A DNA stretch of 64,000 nucleotides from Bacillus sp. MYb209 (GTDB taxonomy: Bacteria; Bacillota; Bacilli; Bacillales; Bacillaceae_G): NCBI RefSeq assembly GCF_002975175.1, contig NZ_PCNZ01000008.1, forward strand, positions 91,885 to 155,884, written 5' to 3'. The notes beneath the pieces are model-generated. The model was not told the origin of the DNA. It saw only the letters and a program-made list of their open reading frames with translations, and ran no database searches. The position numbers were made by a program, and so were the translations under genes. Position 1 is the stretch's first letter. Every line of letters starts with the position of its first letter. This document shows, piece after piece, positions 1-16,102 of the stretch.

Positions 1-1038
1 GTTTTCACTTTTCAATAACTTCGGTAAGATTTGCAAATTATAAAAAGACGGTCTGCGAAATTTCAAACGGTACGGCTCTTTCTTTCCATCACTAGCAATA
101 TAACAGCCAATCTCTCCCCGCGGTGACTCTATACGGACGAACGCTTCTCCCTTAGGTGCTTTAATAATTTTCGGCACTTTCGCCAGCACGGCTCCATCGT
201 TTGGGAACTGCTGGGCTGCTTGCTCAATAATTTTTAATGACTCCTCAATTTCCTTCATCCGGCAAACGTAGCGGTCCCAAGCATCTCCCGTGCTCCCAAC
301 AGGAATATCAAAGTCAAAACGATCATAAATAGAATACGGCTCATCTTTGCGAAGATCAAAGTGGACTCCCGTGCACCGCAAATTTGCGCCGCTTAAAGAA
401 TACGAGATCGCCTCTTCCGCGCTATATACGCCAACGCCTTTCACACGATTTAAGAAAATTTCATTTCCGCTAACAAGGTCGTGATACCCTTCCAACTGCT
501 CTCTCATATACGGAACAAACTCTTTCACCTTTTCAATCCAGCCGTCTGGCGCATCCCACTTCACGCCGCCAACTCTCATATAGTTGAAAGTAAGCCTTGC
601 ACCGCACAATTCACTTAATAAATTTATAATCATCTCTCGTTCACGAAAGGCATATAGAAATGGACTAACCGCTCCTATATCAAGCAGGTTCGTTCCCCAC
701 CAGACGAGATGGCTCGCAACTCTCCCAAGCTCCATCGCAAGCACCCGTAAATATTCAGCACGCTCTGGAATCTCAAGATCCATCATCGTCTCTACAGCGT
801 GGCAAATAACGTAATTATTCGTCATTGCTGATAAATAGTCCATTCGATCTGTGTACGGGATAATTTGCGTATATTGCAAGCTCTCAGCGATCTTTTCTGT
901 TCCGCGATGCAAATATCCGATAACCGGTGTAGCCTCTTTAATAATTTCCCCGTCAATCTTAATTACAAGCCGAAACACACCATGTGTACTCGGATGCTGC
1001 GGCCCTACATTTAAGAGCATCTCTTCCGTACGAATCAC
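1..1038 (-). CDS. nuoD: NADH-quinone oxidoreductase subunit D (partial, C-terminus off the window)
   Basis: Subunit of the peripheral arm of respiratory complex I; with NuoB it forms the quinone-binding cavity. The product opens [20 protein letters not shown], the typical NuoD N-terminus, and stays open to base 1, giving 346 codons. The family is about 366 residues, so roughly 20 residues lie outside the window. I chose the GTG at 1038 because the protein similarity begins there and it lies 3 bases past the nuoC stop. It is the fourth gene of a nuoA-B-C-D run. Family assignment is secure; the end is simply not visible. Confidence 0.95.
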   Translation of the reverse strand, partial: MIRTEEMLLNVGPQHPSTHGVFRLVIKIDGEIIKEATPVIGYLHRGTEKIAESLQYTQIIPYTDRMDYLSAMTNNYVICHAVETMMDLEIPERAEYLRVLAMELGRVASHLVWWGTNLLDIGAVSPFLYAFREREMIINLLSELCGARLTFNYMRVGGVKWDAPDGWIEKVKEFVPYMREQLEGYHDLVSGNEIFLNRVKGVGVYSAEEAISYSLSGANLRCTGVHFDLRKDEPYSIYDRFDFDIPVGSTGDAWDRYVCRMKEIEESLKIIEQAAQQFPNDGAVLAKVPKIIKAPKGEAFVRIESPRGEIGCYIASDGKKEPYRLKFRRPSFYNLQILPKLLKSEN

Positions 1039-1041
1039 AAG

Positions 1042-2085
1042 CTACACCTCCACATCATATGGTTCGTAATCTTTCCTAAGCGGATACCCTACCCAATCAT
1101 CCGGCATTAAAATGCGAGATAAATTAGGATGACCTTCAAATACAATACCGAGCAAATCATACGCTTCACGCTCCGGCCAATCTGCCCCTTTCCAAAGCGG
1201 CGTCACCGATTTTACTTGCGGCGCTTCCCTATCCAGCTTTACCTTCACTGCTACTGACTGTTTCTTTCCATATGAAAACAAATGAACGTATACTTCCATA
1301 TGTGTCACAAAATCTGTCGCATGTAGCTCTGACATATAATCAAAAGCAAGTCCCTCATGGAATCGTAGCAATTCCATCACTTCATAATATTTCGAAGGCT
1401 CCGCCACAAGCGTTGGAACATCTTTTGAAAGCTTATTAATATAGGAATCTACTAATGCATATTCTCCTATCTTCTCCTTAACAACCTCCACATAGCGATT
1501 TAAATATGGTTGGTTAACTGATGGTTCTTCCTGCTGCGGTTCATCTTCCTTCTTATTTACAGCTCCCTTTGCCCTTACCGCTGCTGCCGCTTTGGCAGCT
1601 GCTACAGCCTTCGCCTTTGCTTTAACTTTTTCCTCGTCCGTTACTCCTTCTGTTCCTTCTCGATTCTGCTTAGCTAATACCGCTGCTTTTGCTTTTGCGG
1701 CTGCTGCGGCTTTCGCCTTCGCTTTGACCTTTTCCTCTTCCGTTACTTCTTCTGTTCCTTCTCGATTCTGCTTCGCTAGTGCGGCTGCTGCGGCTTTCGC
1801 CTTCGCTTTAACTTTTTCTTCGTCCGTTACTCCTTCGCTTCCTTCTCTCTTCTGCTTCGCTAATGCCGCTGCTTTTGCTTTTGCAGCTGCTGCGGCTTTC
1901 GCCTTCGCTTCTTCTACATTAATCCCCTTATCTTTTGGTAGGGCTTTCTCTTTTTCTCGATGTTCTCCTTCAAGTTTAGACATTTCTGCCTCATGTTTCG
2001 CAGCAAGACGTTTTCGCGCTTCCTCTTTCGCGTGACGGGCTGCTTCTCTTTTCATACTCTCTAAGTCTTTATTTGGATCACTCAT
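1042..2085 (-). CDS. nuoC: NADH-quinone oxidoreductase subunit C with long Ala/Lys/Glu-rich N-terminal extension
   Basis: Complex I 30-kDa subunit. Residues about 193-347 form the usual NuoC domain, with the signature around [20 protein letters not shown] and the C-terminal [12 protein letters not shown]. Residues about 1-190 are not NuoC: a charged helix, then about four copies of a 28-34 residue unit made of KAKAAAAA blocks followed by [16 protein letters not shown]. The family is normally 150-200 residues, so this protein is nearly doubled. The start overlaps the nuoB stop as ATGA (2082-2085), which fixes it. The extension looks like a soluble charged helix or coiled coil; its role is unknown. 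Length variation between strains would be expected from the repeat. Confidence 0.93.
   Translation of the reverse strand: MSDPNKDLESMKREAARHAKEEARKRLAAKHEAEMSKLEGEHREKEKALPKDKGINVEEAKAKAAAAAKAKAAALAKQKREGSEGVTDEEKVKAKAKAAAAALAKQNREGTEEVTEEEKVKAKAKAAAAAKAKAAVLAKQNREGTEGVTDEEKVKAKAKAVAAAKAAAAVRAKGAVNKKEDEPQQEEPSVNQPYLNRYVEVVKEKIGEYALVDSYINKLSKDVPTLVAEPSKYYEVMELLRFHEGLAFDYMSELHATDFVTHMEVYVHLFSYGKKQSVAVKVKLDREAPQVKSVTPLWKGADWPEREAYDLLGIVFEGHPNLSRILMPDDWVGYPLRKDYEPYDVEV
1540..1925 (-). repeat. In-frame tandem repeat coding for Ala/Lys-rich units in nuoC
   Basis: About four degenerate units of roughly 85-100 bp, each coding a [12 protein letters not shown] tract followed by [16 protein letters not shown]. 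Unit lengths differ by whole codons, so the frame is kept. The low-complexity Ala/Lys codons also produce a long open frame on the opposite strand that has no other support. Confidence 0.85.
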
Positions 2086-2600
2086 TTATTCGTCACCTGC
2101 TTCCCGGTCCTCGCCTCGTAACGAATTTTTTCTTTTAATTTATTAATTCCATAAATTAAAGCAGCAGGATTTGGAGGACATCCAGGAATATACACATCAA
2201 CTGGTACAATTTGATCTACACCTTTCACAACAGCATACGAATTCACATACGGGCCACCGGCTGTTGCACAAGATCCCATCGCAATTACCCACTTCGGTTC
2301 AGGCATTTGATCATATAGGCGCCGAACAATAGGTGCCATTTTCTTCGTTACCGTTCCTGACACAATCATGACATCCGATTGTCTTGGTGAAGTCCGAAAA
2401 AATGACCCAAATCGATCTAAATCGTAATGTGATGAGCCTACTCCCATCATTTCAATCGCACAGCATGCCAGTCCAAATGTCATCGGCCATAAAGAGTTGC
2501 TCCGCGCCCATCCCTTCAACTGTTCCAATGTAGAAAAAAAGATATTTCTTTCTAATTCCGCTCGCTCCTGTGGGTGTAATTCCTCAAAATTTATAACCAT
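2082..2600 (-). CDS. nuoB: NADH-quinone oxidoreductase subunit B
   Basis: Complex I subunit carrying the N2 [4Fe-4S] cluster next to the quinone site. The ligands are visible: the double cysteine in [10 protein letters not shown], a further Cys in MGSCATAGG and one in YIPGCPPNP. At 172 residues it is the usual Bacillus size. I placed the start at the ATG of MVINFEEL, preceded by a GAAGGTG ribosome site, rather than at a codon 21 bases upstream. It overlaps nuoA by 10 bases and nuoC by 4, indicating a translationally coupled operon. Confidence 0.96.
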   Translation of the reverse strand: MVINFEELHPQERAELERNIFFSTLEQLKGWARSNSLWPMTFGLACCAIEMMGVGSSHYDLDRFGSFFRTSPRQSDVMIVSGTVTKKMAPIVRRLYDQMPEPKWVIAMGSCATAGGPYVNSYAVVKGVDQIVPVDVYIPGCPPNPAALIYGINKLKEKIRYEARTGKQVTNK

Positions 2601-2959
2601 TGTAACACCTTCTTTTTCCAAGCATACGCTAATCCAACTAGCAACATCACAACAAAAATGAGCATTTCAATCAGTGCAAATAAACCAAGTTTGTCATATG
2701 CAACAGCCCATGGGTATAAAAATAAAGTTTCTACATCAAAGATGACGAACAATAAAGCGAAAATATAATAACGAGCATGAAACCGAATATTTGCATCATG
2801 AAAAGGCTCAATTCCACTCTCATACGTCGTCGCTTTCGCTGCACTTGGTTTGTTTGGACGCAGCATTTTCCCTAATGTAAGAGCCACTACCGGCAACAAT
2901 ATACCTAATAGCAAGAAAATCAAAACAATCATATAACTATTTTCATATACACTTGCCAT
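2591..2959 (-). CDS. nuoA: NADH-quinone oxidoreductase subunit A
   Basis: Small membrane subunit of complex I, 122 residues with three hydrophobic segments (about 8-30, 66-88 and 93-115). The conserved YESGIEP and the acidic [12 protein letters not shown] stretch are present. The start MASVYENS follows a strong GGGGGAGGG site; an open frame continues 22 codons further upstream but has no ribosome site. It is the first gene of the nuo operon in this window. Confidence 0.95.
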   Translation of the reverse strand: MASVYENSYMIVLIFLLLGILLPVVALTLGKMLRPNKPSAAKATTYESGIEPFHDANIRFHARYYIFALLFVIFDVETLFLYPWAVAYDKLGLFALIEMLIFVVMLLVGLAYAWKKKVLQWL

Positions 2960-3068
2960 TGTGAAACCCTCCCCCTGAATTAAGAACAAGTTCACATAGT
3001 AAACAATATGTCTTACTTGCATCATTTATTATTTTTAAATTTTTCTAAATAATGCAACTATTTTATTC

Positions 3069-3098
3069 ATTATAGCAAACTTCAAATTCCTATGTCGA
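3069..3098 (-). promoter_or_regulatory. Candidate sigma-A promoter of the nuo operon
   Basis: On the minus strand TCGACA (3093-3098) and TATAAT (3069-3074) are separated by 18 bases, one mismatch from consensus in the -35 and none in the -10. It lies about 110 bases upstream of the nuoA start and is the best such pair in this spacer. Confidence 0.5.
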
Positions 3099-3265
3099 TA
3101 TATTGGGAACAGAAACAACAATTAATACTTGCTGAACAAATCTATTTTTACAACTCATTATAAATGTGTAAAATAAATATAGAAATTCTATATGTTTTTC
3201 AAGCAATCCTAAAAATCATAAACTATAAAAAGGTGGTTCTTATGTATATACAGTGGGTGATATAA

Positions 3266-5995
3266 ATGAAAAAACAAACACATATAAGTATTCTTATAAG
3301 CATTTCATTGTTGTATATAGCTATTCATTACGTATCAATGCCCTTTTTATATGAGTACGCACTCCCATTTCAAATATTAACTGGAATAAGTACCATATTA
3401 ATTGATATTACAATTTGCAGTTATATATTTTATTTTTCAAATATAAAACAAGGGTTATCTCGTTTATTTTGGATAACATTAACTATCGGATCCTTCTCTT
3501 ATTTCATTGGCGATATAGTAGTTGCTTATCAACGCTTAATTCTGCATGACTACTATACATTCGTTGATCCATCAGACTTTTTTTACTTATTATTTTTAAT
3601 TAGCTTTGCATTTGCCTTTCTATATGAAATTATTTATGGCCGAGACTTATTGGAACAGCTTTTTACGATATGCGATATTTGTATTATTGTTACGGCTCAA
3701 TTTACTTTAAGTTACTATTTGCTTATTGAAAGAACCATTCATATTTTTACAACATCATATATCGACATGTTTGTTCAACTCACGTATCCAATGGCTGATT
3801 TACTCTTTCTTTTAATAGGAATCAATCTTTTATTCAGACCATTATTCCTACTACCAAAACAAGTTGGCGCTCTTCTTGGCAGTGCTTTAATTTTGTATGC
3901 TACTACGGATGCTATTTATGCTTATATAAAATACTTCCAGCCTGAGCACTCTATGTTCACAGTTGCTCCATTCTATCAAGTAACCTTATTATTGGTAGCA
4001 ATCGCCTGTATACTTCATACAAAAGAGCCTGAAAAACAAGAACAAGTACTACTAACGCCTCAATTTGGTGAATCAATCCGATTATCATTACCGTATATTT
4101 CTGTCGTGATGCTTATTGTTTTTATATTGGTCGAAAATGTTTTTGCACCTATCGTAGTAATTGGACTTATGGTAACTTTCGCCTTCGTTCTCATACGCCA
4201 TATGTTAGTTCGAAGACAAAATAAAATATTATTGCTAGCACAAATGCAATTCAGCTTAGAACTCGAGAAACAAATCGAACTACGTACAGAAGATTTAGTA
4301 GAACAAAAAAATGAGTTATATCATAACCAACAAATGTTTAAATCTTTATACGAGCATCATCCAGATCCAATTTTTACATTAGATTTGTACGGTAATTTTC
4401 TCAATGTGAACAACGCTGGAACTACTTTACTCGGCTATCAAACGAATGAATTATTAAACCAACCATACTATTCACTTATGTATGAACCAGATTTGGAAGA
4501 AATCATTAATGCCTTTCATTACGTGAAAAAAGGGAAATCTATTTCTTTAGAAATACGGGCATATCATAAAAATAGAGATATTTACTACTTGCATGTTACA
4601 GCTGTCCCCATCTTTTTAAAGGAACATATTTCTGGGGCCTATTTAATGATTAAAGATATTACAGAAAGCAAGCAGCAACAAGAGCAAATTAATTTCCTAG
4701 CATATCACGATACTTTAACGGAACTTGCAAATCGCCGTTCATTTCATCAGCAGTTAGAAAAAGCAATTGCACGAGCAAAAAAATCGAAAAAACCTTTTGC
4801 TGTTATGTTTCTTGATTTAGACCGTTTTAAAGTTATTAACGATACTCTCGGTCATCGAGTAGGAGATCTTCTTTTAATTGCTGTAGCAAAAAGACTAGAA
4901 CGAATATCGACGTCAAATATGAAACTTGCTCGGTTAGCTGGGGATGAATTCACAATTCTTATAGAAGATTATAAAGAAGATAGAGGTGTACAAAAAATAG
5001 CTGATATGATTGTACTATCTATGAATGAGCCATTCGAAATTGAAAATCAACATTTACAAATCTCGCCAAGTATCGGGATTGCAATATACCCAGAAGCAGG
5101 CGAAGATCCGTTATCTATTTTACAGCATGCTGATATGGCCATGTACGAAGCAAAAAATAAAGGGAAAAATCGGAGCTCTCTTTACACGAAAGAACTATAT
5201 AAGAAAATGGAACGAAAAGCTCGAATCGAAAAAGATTTGCCACTCGCTTTAGTAAACAACGAATTTTATCTCGTCTATCAACCACAAATTGATACGACAA
5301 CAAATAAAATTATCGGTGCTGAAGCATTAATACGTTGGAAACACCCGCTCCTAGGTGACATTTCACCATGTGAGTTCATTCCAATTGTGGAAGAGACTCC
5401 GCAGGTCATCCCACTTGGACATTGGGTGTTAAGAGAATCTTGTCTTCAACTAAAAATATGGCAAAGTTTTGGATACACAAACTTAAAAATGAGTGTCAAT
5501 TTATCAGCGAAAGAATTTCAACAAAATCAATTAATCGAAAATATTTCACGAATACTAAGGGACGTTAAGATTGATCCGAAAGATGTAACACTTGAACTAA
5601 CAGAACGAATTGCGATGATTGATGAAAAAGAAATATTATCGAGACTAAAGCAATTAAAAGAATATGGTATTCAAACGTCCATTGATGACTTCGGTACCGG
5701 CTACTCTTCTCTTGCTTATTTATCAATTTTCCCTATCGATACATTAAAAGTGCCAAGAGAATTTACACAACTAGCCGATCATCGACCTGAAGAAAGAGCC
5801 ATCGTTTCCACTATCCTTTCTCTTGCAAATACATTAAATCTCTCTGTCGTTGCTGAAGGAATTGAAACAGAAAAACAGCTTAAGTTTCTGCAAAAAAACA
5901 ACTGTAAATACATGCAAGGTTACTATTTCAGTAAACCTCTAACAAGTAAACAGTTTATAAAATTTCTACAAAAAACACCCAGTATGAACCAATAG
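3266..5995 (+). CDS. Membrane-anchored PAS-GGDEF-EAL protein (cyclic di-GMP metabolism), first copy
   Basis: A 909-residue sensor. Residues 1-320 hold about nine hydrophobic segments, a PAS domain spans about 350-465 (HHPDPIFTLD), the GGDEF domain about 475-635 and the EAL domain about 650-900. The cyclase motif reads AGDEF at about 558 and no RxxD inhibitory site precedes it. In the EAL domain the catalytic EAL (about 686), the Asn of VNLS, the Glu pair of ELTER, DDFGTGYSS (about 807), the Glu of VVAEGIET and the Gln of MQGYYFSKP are present. The Asp of the LKIDR motif is replaced by Pro (LKVPRE, about 830). It may act mainly as a phosphodiesterase or as a c-di-GMP sensor; the sequence cannot decide. 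A paralogue lies at 50398-53076. Confidence 0.92.
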   Translation: MKKQTHISILISISLLYIAIHYVSMPFLYEYALPFQILTGISTILIDITICSYIFYFSNIKQGLSRLFWITLTIGSFSYFIGDIVVAYQRLILHDYYTFVDPSDFFYLLFLISFAFAFLYEIIYGRDLLEQLFTICDICIIVTAQFTLSYYLLIERTIHIFTTSYIDMFVQLTYPMADLLFLLIGINLLFRPLFLLPKQVGALLGSALILYATTDAIYAYIKYFQPEHSMFTVAPFYQVTLLLVAIACILHTKEPEKQEQVLLTPQFGESIRLSLPYISVVMLIVFILVENVFAPIVVIGLMVTFAFVLIRHMLVRRQNKILLLAQMQFSLELEKQIELRTEDLVEQKNELYHNQQMFKSLYEHHPDPIFTLDLYGNFLNVNNAGTTLLGYQTNELLNQPYYSLMYEPDLEEIINAFHYVKKGKSISLEIRAYHKNRDIYYLHVTAVPIFLKEHISGAYLMIKDITESKQQQEQINFLAYHDTLTELANRRSFHQQLEKAIARAKKSKKPFAVMFLDLDRFKVINDTLGHRVGDLLLIAVAKRLERISTSNMKLARLAGDEFTILIEDYKEDRGVQKIADMIVLSMNEPFEIENQHLQISPSIGIAIYPEAGEDPLSILQHADMAMYEAKNKGKNRSSLYTKELYKKMERKARIEKDLPLALVNNEFYLVYQPQIDTTTNKIIGAEALIRWKHPLLGDISPCEFIPIVEETPQVIPLGHWVLRESCLQLKIWQSFGYTNLKMSVNLSAKEFQQNQLIENISRILRDVKIDPKDVTLELTERIAMIDEKEILSRLKQLKEYGIQTSIDDFGTGYSSLAYLSIFPIDTLKVPREFTQLADHRPEERAIVSTILSLANTLNLSVVAEGIETEKQLKFLQKNNCKYMQGYYFSKPLTSKQFIKFLQKTPSMNQ

Positions 5996-6014
5996 TTCAC
6001 ACTGGGTGTTTTTT
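5970..6014. terminator. Bidirectional terminator between the GGDEF/EAL gene and the DUF975 gene
   Basis: The arms ACACCCAGT and ACTGGGTGT, with A-rich and T-rich flanks on either side, form a hairpin that includes the GGDEF/EAL stop codon and reaches the stop of the convergent gene. It can end transcription from both sides. Confidence 0.85.
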
Positions 6015-6666
6015 AAAGTGTCGGAATTCTTTTTTCGTAATATTCTTCTGCAATCTCTTCGTAAAAAGCTGCTGACGTAGTATAAAAATATGGAATCAAC
6101 CATAAAAATCCAATCCCTAATGTAATACAACTTAATATAAACCAACCAATAAAACTTAAACATAAAATGAAATACTCCATCTTATGTCCAGCCATCATAC
6201 GACGACTTTCTGTAATAGCTTGATTTATTGAATACTCAGGATGATCATTTATAATAAAATACGTCATCGCATAAGAAAATGATTTAATAATGCCTGGAAT
6301 AATAAATAGTAAGCACCATAAGAAAATATAAATCTTTACTACTATATATAATAAAAATGACTTTATAAACTTACTTCCTTCTGTAAACCATCTAAATATA
6401 TGCCCAATACGCGCTTCTTTTTCACGAATTATATGTAGTGCTAAACAATACCCCCCTAGCGTTAAAGGCCCCACCAGCAATATTGTAATAACATCTATTG
6501 AAAGTGAGCTATTCACTTCTTTCCACTCCCAAACTTGAGAGAGAATGAACTGAATACTAAAACTAAAAGCTGAAGTAAGAATCGAAATAAGTAATGTTGT
6601 CCCAACAGCTAAGCCCCATTTTCCTTCCAGTGAATCTAGCGCTTCTCCTTTTAAATCACTAATCAT
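6013..6666 (-). CDS. DUF975 family integral membrane protein
   Basis: A 217-residue multi-pass membrane protein starting MISDLKGEALDSLEGKWGLAVG, the N-terminal signature of DUF975 proteins. About five hydrophobic segments follow. The central SYAMTYFIINDHPEYSINQAITESRRMMAGHK and the end GIGFLWLIPYFYTTSAAFYE are shared with the next gene upstream, so the two are a tandem duplication. No biochemical role is established for the family. Its start lies 44 bases after the neighbour's stop, consistent with one transcript. Confidence 0.85.
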   Translation of the reverse strand: MISDLKGEALDSLEGKWGLAVGTTLLISILTSAFSFSIQFILSQVWEWKEVNSSLSIDVITILLVGPLTLGGYCLALHIIREKEARIGHIFRWFTEGSKFIKSFLLYIVVKIYIFLWCLLFIIPGIIKSFSYAMTYFIINDHPEYSINQAITESRRMMAGHKMEYFILCLSFIGWFILSCITLGIGFLWLIPYFYTTSAAFYEEIAEEYYEKRIPTL

Positions 6667-6710
6667 AATTAGCCTCCTATACGTAACAATTCTATTAGTA
6701 TAGCACGTCC

Positions 6711-7496
6711 CTACTGCAATTCACCTTTTGCAATATAGCGATAAAAATGTGCTGTCGTTGTACCTACATATGGACTAAGCCAAAGAAATCCTATTCCAAG
6801 AGTAAGAATCGCTAAAATAGCCCATCCTATGAAGCTAAGCCATAAAAGAAATAAATCTAGTTTATGTCCCTTCATAAAATTCTTACTTTCTTTCATCGCC
6901 TGTGAAACGCTATAATCTGGATTTTCAATCATAACATAATACGTCATCGCATAAGAAAAATACATCACAATCATTACAACAATCGAAATAGCTAATAGTA
7001 CAAAGAAAGCAATCGTTAACGATACATTCCCTTCCTCACCAAAAAACGCGAATACACCTAGTAACAACATCGGAATCCACGTACCTGTATATAACAAAAT
7101 CGCAAGCATAGCCCACATTGTTTTCATCATTCTTTTAAAGCCACGAAATCCTTCAAATAAATAATCTACTCTAGCATCTTCTCGTTTACTAATTTGTAGC
7201 AACACATTCGTATAACCGTATGATGTAATACCATAAGATGCATTACTCAAAATGATCATTATGCAATAAAAAATTCCAAATATAATACCTGCTCCGACTG
7301 ATATTGTTTCCTCTTCAAGTGATCCTGTTAAACCAGCAAATAAGAAAAATATAATAATTCCTGGAATTAAAAGTATAAGCATTGCAGCCATTGAAACAAC
7401 ATAACTTAAAATAATATGTAAAATCGTTGATCCAACACCTAGTCCCCATTTTCCCTTTAAAGAGTACAATGCTTCTCGTTTCATTTCACCGATCAT
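6711..7496 (-). CDS. DUF975 family integral membrane protein (paralogue)
   Basis: 261 residues, opening MIGEMKREALYSLKGKWGLGVG and carrying six or so membrane segments. It shares with its downstream partner the motif SYAMTYYVMIENPDYSVSQAM and the C-terminal GIGFLWLSPYVGTTTAHFY. It is some 40 residues longer because of a larger loop and an extra hydrophobic stretch near residues 35-85. It is the first gene of the pair. Function is unknown; a role in membrane organisation is only a guess. Confidence 0.85.
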   Translation of the reverse strand: MIGEMKREALYSLKGKWGLGVGSTILHIILSYVVSMAAMLILLIPGIIIFFLFAGLTGSLEEETISVGAGIIFGIFYCIMIILSNASYGITSYGYTNVLLQISKREDARVDYLFEGFRGFKRMMKTMWAMLAILLYTGTWIPMLLLGVFAFFGEEGNVSLTIAFFVLLAISIVVMIVMYFSYAMTYYVMIENPDYSVSQAMKESKNFMKGHKLDLFLLWLSFIGWAILAILTLGIGFLWLSPYVGTTTAHFYRYIAKGELQ

Positions 7497-7630
7497 TTAT
7501 TCAGCTCCTTTATGAAATATAAATTGTTATATATTCTCTACTTATACAAACAACAATATAATTATACCAATTTTGTTAGTTTATTCTATCTACTAAATTG
7601 AGTTTCAGTTTCGACATTTAAATAAAACAC

Positions 7631-7926
7631 AGCTATGCATAACAAAAACTAACTTGCAGTTCTTTTTATTTCTTGATTTTCACTTAACATGGGACAGAAA
7701 AAAGCTCTGGTCGCTTCTATGCACGGCTAGATGCTCTCTCCTAGTTAAAAAGAGGCGTTTTTTTCCCCATCTAAATTTATAGCTATATATAACAAAAAGA
7801 TAACCTGCAGTTCTTTTTATTTCTTGATTTTCACTTGGCATGGGGCAGAAAAAGGCTCTGACCGCTTCTATGCATGGCTAGATGCTCTCTCCTAGCTAAA
7901 AAGAGGCGTTTTTTTCCCCTTTTAAT
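7631..7926. repeat. Two tandem copies of a 150-bp noncoding repeat
   Basis: 7631-7780 and 7781-7926 are near-identical direct copies: both begin AGCTAT, contain TTCTTGATTTTCACTT, a GGGCAG or GGACAG followed by AAAAA, and CTAGATGCTCTCTCCTAG, and end in AAAAAGAGGCGTTTTTTTCCCC. No reading frame of any length is present. A diverged inverted copy of the core lies inside the element at 26410-26689, so this is a dispersed repeat. It fills most of the gap between the DUF975 genes and atpC; the rest (7497-7630) shows nothing more. Confidence 0.85.
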
Positions 7927-7939
7927 TTATATCCATAAC

Positions 7940-7976
7940 AAAAAATCCGTAAAGGCAAGAGCCCTTACGGATTTTT

Positions 7977-7978
<2 letters not shown>
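7940..7978 (-). terminator. Terminator of the ATP synthase operon
   Basis: The arms AAATCCGTAA and TTACGGATTT flank a smaller GGC/GCC stem; on the minus strand the hairpin is followed by a run of T. It begins at the atpC stop codon. Confidence 0.9.
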
Positions 7979-10042
<2,064 letters not shown>

Positions 10043-10046
10043 AATA

Positions 10047-10913
<867 letters not shown>

Positions 10914-11076
10914 TCACCACCTTTTTTCCGGAAGTTGGCACGATTAGTAAGAATCCTCTTCCTAATCTACGTTGCAAGATATTCTTGCTCATGATTGAAG
11001 GAAAAGAATAGGTGCACCTACTCTTTTCCTTTACATAACCGTCAGCAATCTCAAAGTTTGAGATGCCTTTATATTA

Positions 11077-11150
11077 TCTAGCTCCAGCGGCTTGAATGCT
11101 CGGTGGCTTCACTTCTTCCTCACATTCAGAACGAGCCGCTTCCGCTTTTA
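11077..11150. repeat. Palindromic repeat (TCTAGCTCC family), short copy in the atpA-atpG spacer
   Basis: Starts TCTAGCTCCAGCGGCTTGAA and ends AGAACGAGCCGCTTCCGCTTTT; the ends can pair through AGCGGCT and AGCCGCT. The middle is about 40 bases shorter than in other copies. Confidence 0.8.
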
Positions 11151-11154
11151 TTTA

Positions 11155-11269
11155 TCTAGTTCCGTCTCCTAGCCCCTTTCGTCTAAGAACCTTCCCCACC
11201 AAAAGGTAGAAAGCACCTTTTGTGGGAAAGAGCCTTAGCCGATGGGGCTGAACAGTCGACTTCACTTTT
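11155..11269. repeat. Palindromic repeat, second adjacent copy in the atpA-atpG spacer
   Basis: Starts TCTAGTTCCGTCTCCTAGCC and ends in GGGGCTGAACAGTCGACTTC. An internal hairpin pairs CACCAAAAGG with CCTTTTGTGG. It is a diverged member of the same family as the copy 5 bases before it. The remaining spacer (10908-11076) contains a GAAAAGAGTAGG-type inverted pair (about 10975-11035) and nothing coding. Confidence 0.7.
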
Positions 11270-11274
11270 CATTA

Positions 11275-13846
<2,572 letters not shown>

Positions 13847-13913
13847 TCACTCCCTTCAAAATATCTAAATTGATCATATGAAAAAAAAAGACATACGTTT
13901 CGTTCATAAAGCA

Positions 13914-13948
13914 ATGGCGAAGAAAGTTCAAAAAACACTCTTCGCCAT
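13914..13948 (-). other. Hairpin in the atpE-atpF spacer
   Basis: Perfect 10-base arms ATGGCGAAGA (13914-13923) and TCTTCGCCAT (13939-13948) around a 15-base A-rich loop. No T run follows, so it is unlikely to be a full terminator. It lies just downstream of atpE, whose product is needed at about 10 copies per complex, so a role in mRNA stability or processing is plausible. Confidence 0.6.
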
Positions 13949-13968
13949 CTATGTAAGGGGAGTCTCCC

Positions 13969-14187
<219 letters not shown>

Positions 14188-14243
14188 TTAATTTGTCCTC
14201 CTTTGTATTATAAAAAAATAAATTTTTTCTTACTTAAATTATA

Positions 14244-15362
<1,119 letters not shown>

Positions 15363-15366
<4 letters not shown>

Positions 15367-15587
15367 TGCTCTCCCGAATAGTAATGTCGAATGAGTCGAA
15401 TCATTGCGTATACCCCTGTTCCTAACCCGAGTAATAACCCTATAATAAGAAACAATGGAAACGTTCCAACCTTATTATCAATCCATTGCCCACCAAAGAT
15501 TCCAATAAGAATAGAACCAACTAACTGAGCAAGAATTCCTGACATTAAAGCATACGCTTTTATATGGCTGCGATCGTTTTTTTGCAA
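15363..15587 (-). CDS. atpZ: AtpZ-like F0F1-associated small membrane protein
   Basis: 74 residues with two membrane helices (about 9-30 and 41-62) separated by a GGQWIDNKVGTFP loop, the AtpZ/AtpI family pattern. I start it at a TTG (15587) because GGAGGGATG lies 8-9 bases before it; an ATG 30 bases upstream is open but has no such site. It heads the operon and overlaps atpI by 4 bases. The spacer 15771-16062 behind the promoter shows no gene. Confidence 0.8.
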
Positions 15588-15741
15588 GGATTCATCCCTC
15601 CAATATGTAACCCTCATTCACGATGTGTTAATAATAACTCATTTTTCTGCATAAATTCTATACAAAATAAAAAGTTTACATTTTCGTCACGGAAAAGATG
15701 TATTTTTGTCACTGAAAGCCCTACCATCTATCCCCGTTGTT

Positions 15742-15770
15742 AGCATACAATAGGGTATTAACAGTGTCAA
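15742..15770 (-). promoter_or_regulatory. Sigma-A promoter of the atp operon
   Basis: Consensus TTGACA (15765-15770) and TATGCT (15742-15747) with exactly 17 bases between, on the minus strand. Transcription should begin near 15735, giving a leader of about 150 bases that holds the direct repeats TTTTCGTCAC (15681-15690) and TTTTTGTCAC (15703-15712). Confidence 0.8.
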
Positions 15771-16062
15771 CGAGAAATCGTAAAAAATCAAAAAATTTGA
15801 GTATTAGGCATTTCCTCCCAAAAATGAAAACGTTCCCCTTCTAAATACTGGTTAGAGATATGCAATTTCTAACAGTTTTCTCTTTATAATAGAAGAAAAT
15901 GTTCACAAGTTTGTCACTATTATATTTTTAAGATATAGCGCTTTCCTTCCATAATATAGTGCCCCCAAGACGTAAGACTTCTATATTATATGTGATGTGT
16001 ATATAACTTATGTTGTATATACCCTGTATATTTATCTCCCCCTCCCCCGCACGCCCAAGGCG

Positions 16063-16092
16063 AAAAAAAAACGAGCGGGGAATCCCCCTCTC
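16063..16092 (-). terminator. Terminator of upp
   Basis: On the minus strand GAGAGGGG pairs with CCCCGCTC (one mismatch) around GATT, followed by nine T. It lies 11 bases past the upp stop. Confidence 0.85.
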
Positions 16093-16102
16093 GTCTGTTG
16101 TC

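Noticed and set aside
1592-2035. Long open frame opposite nuoC rich in Ala and Phe
   Set aside because: It is the mirror of the Ala/Lys repeat in nuoC; it has no ribosome site and no family similarity.
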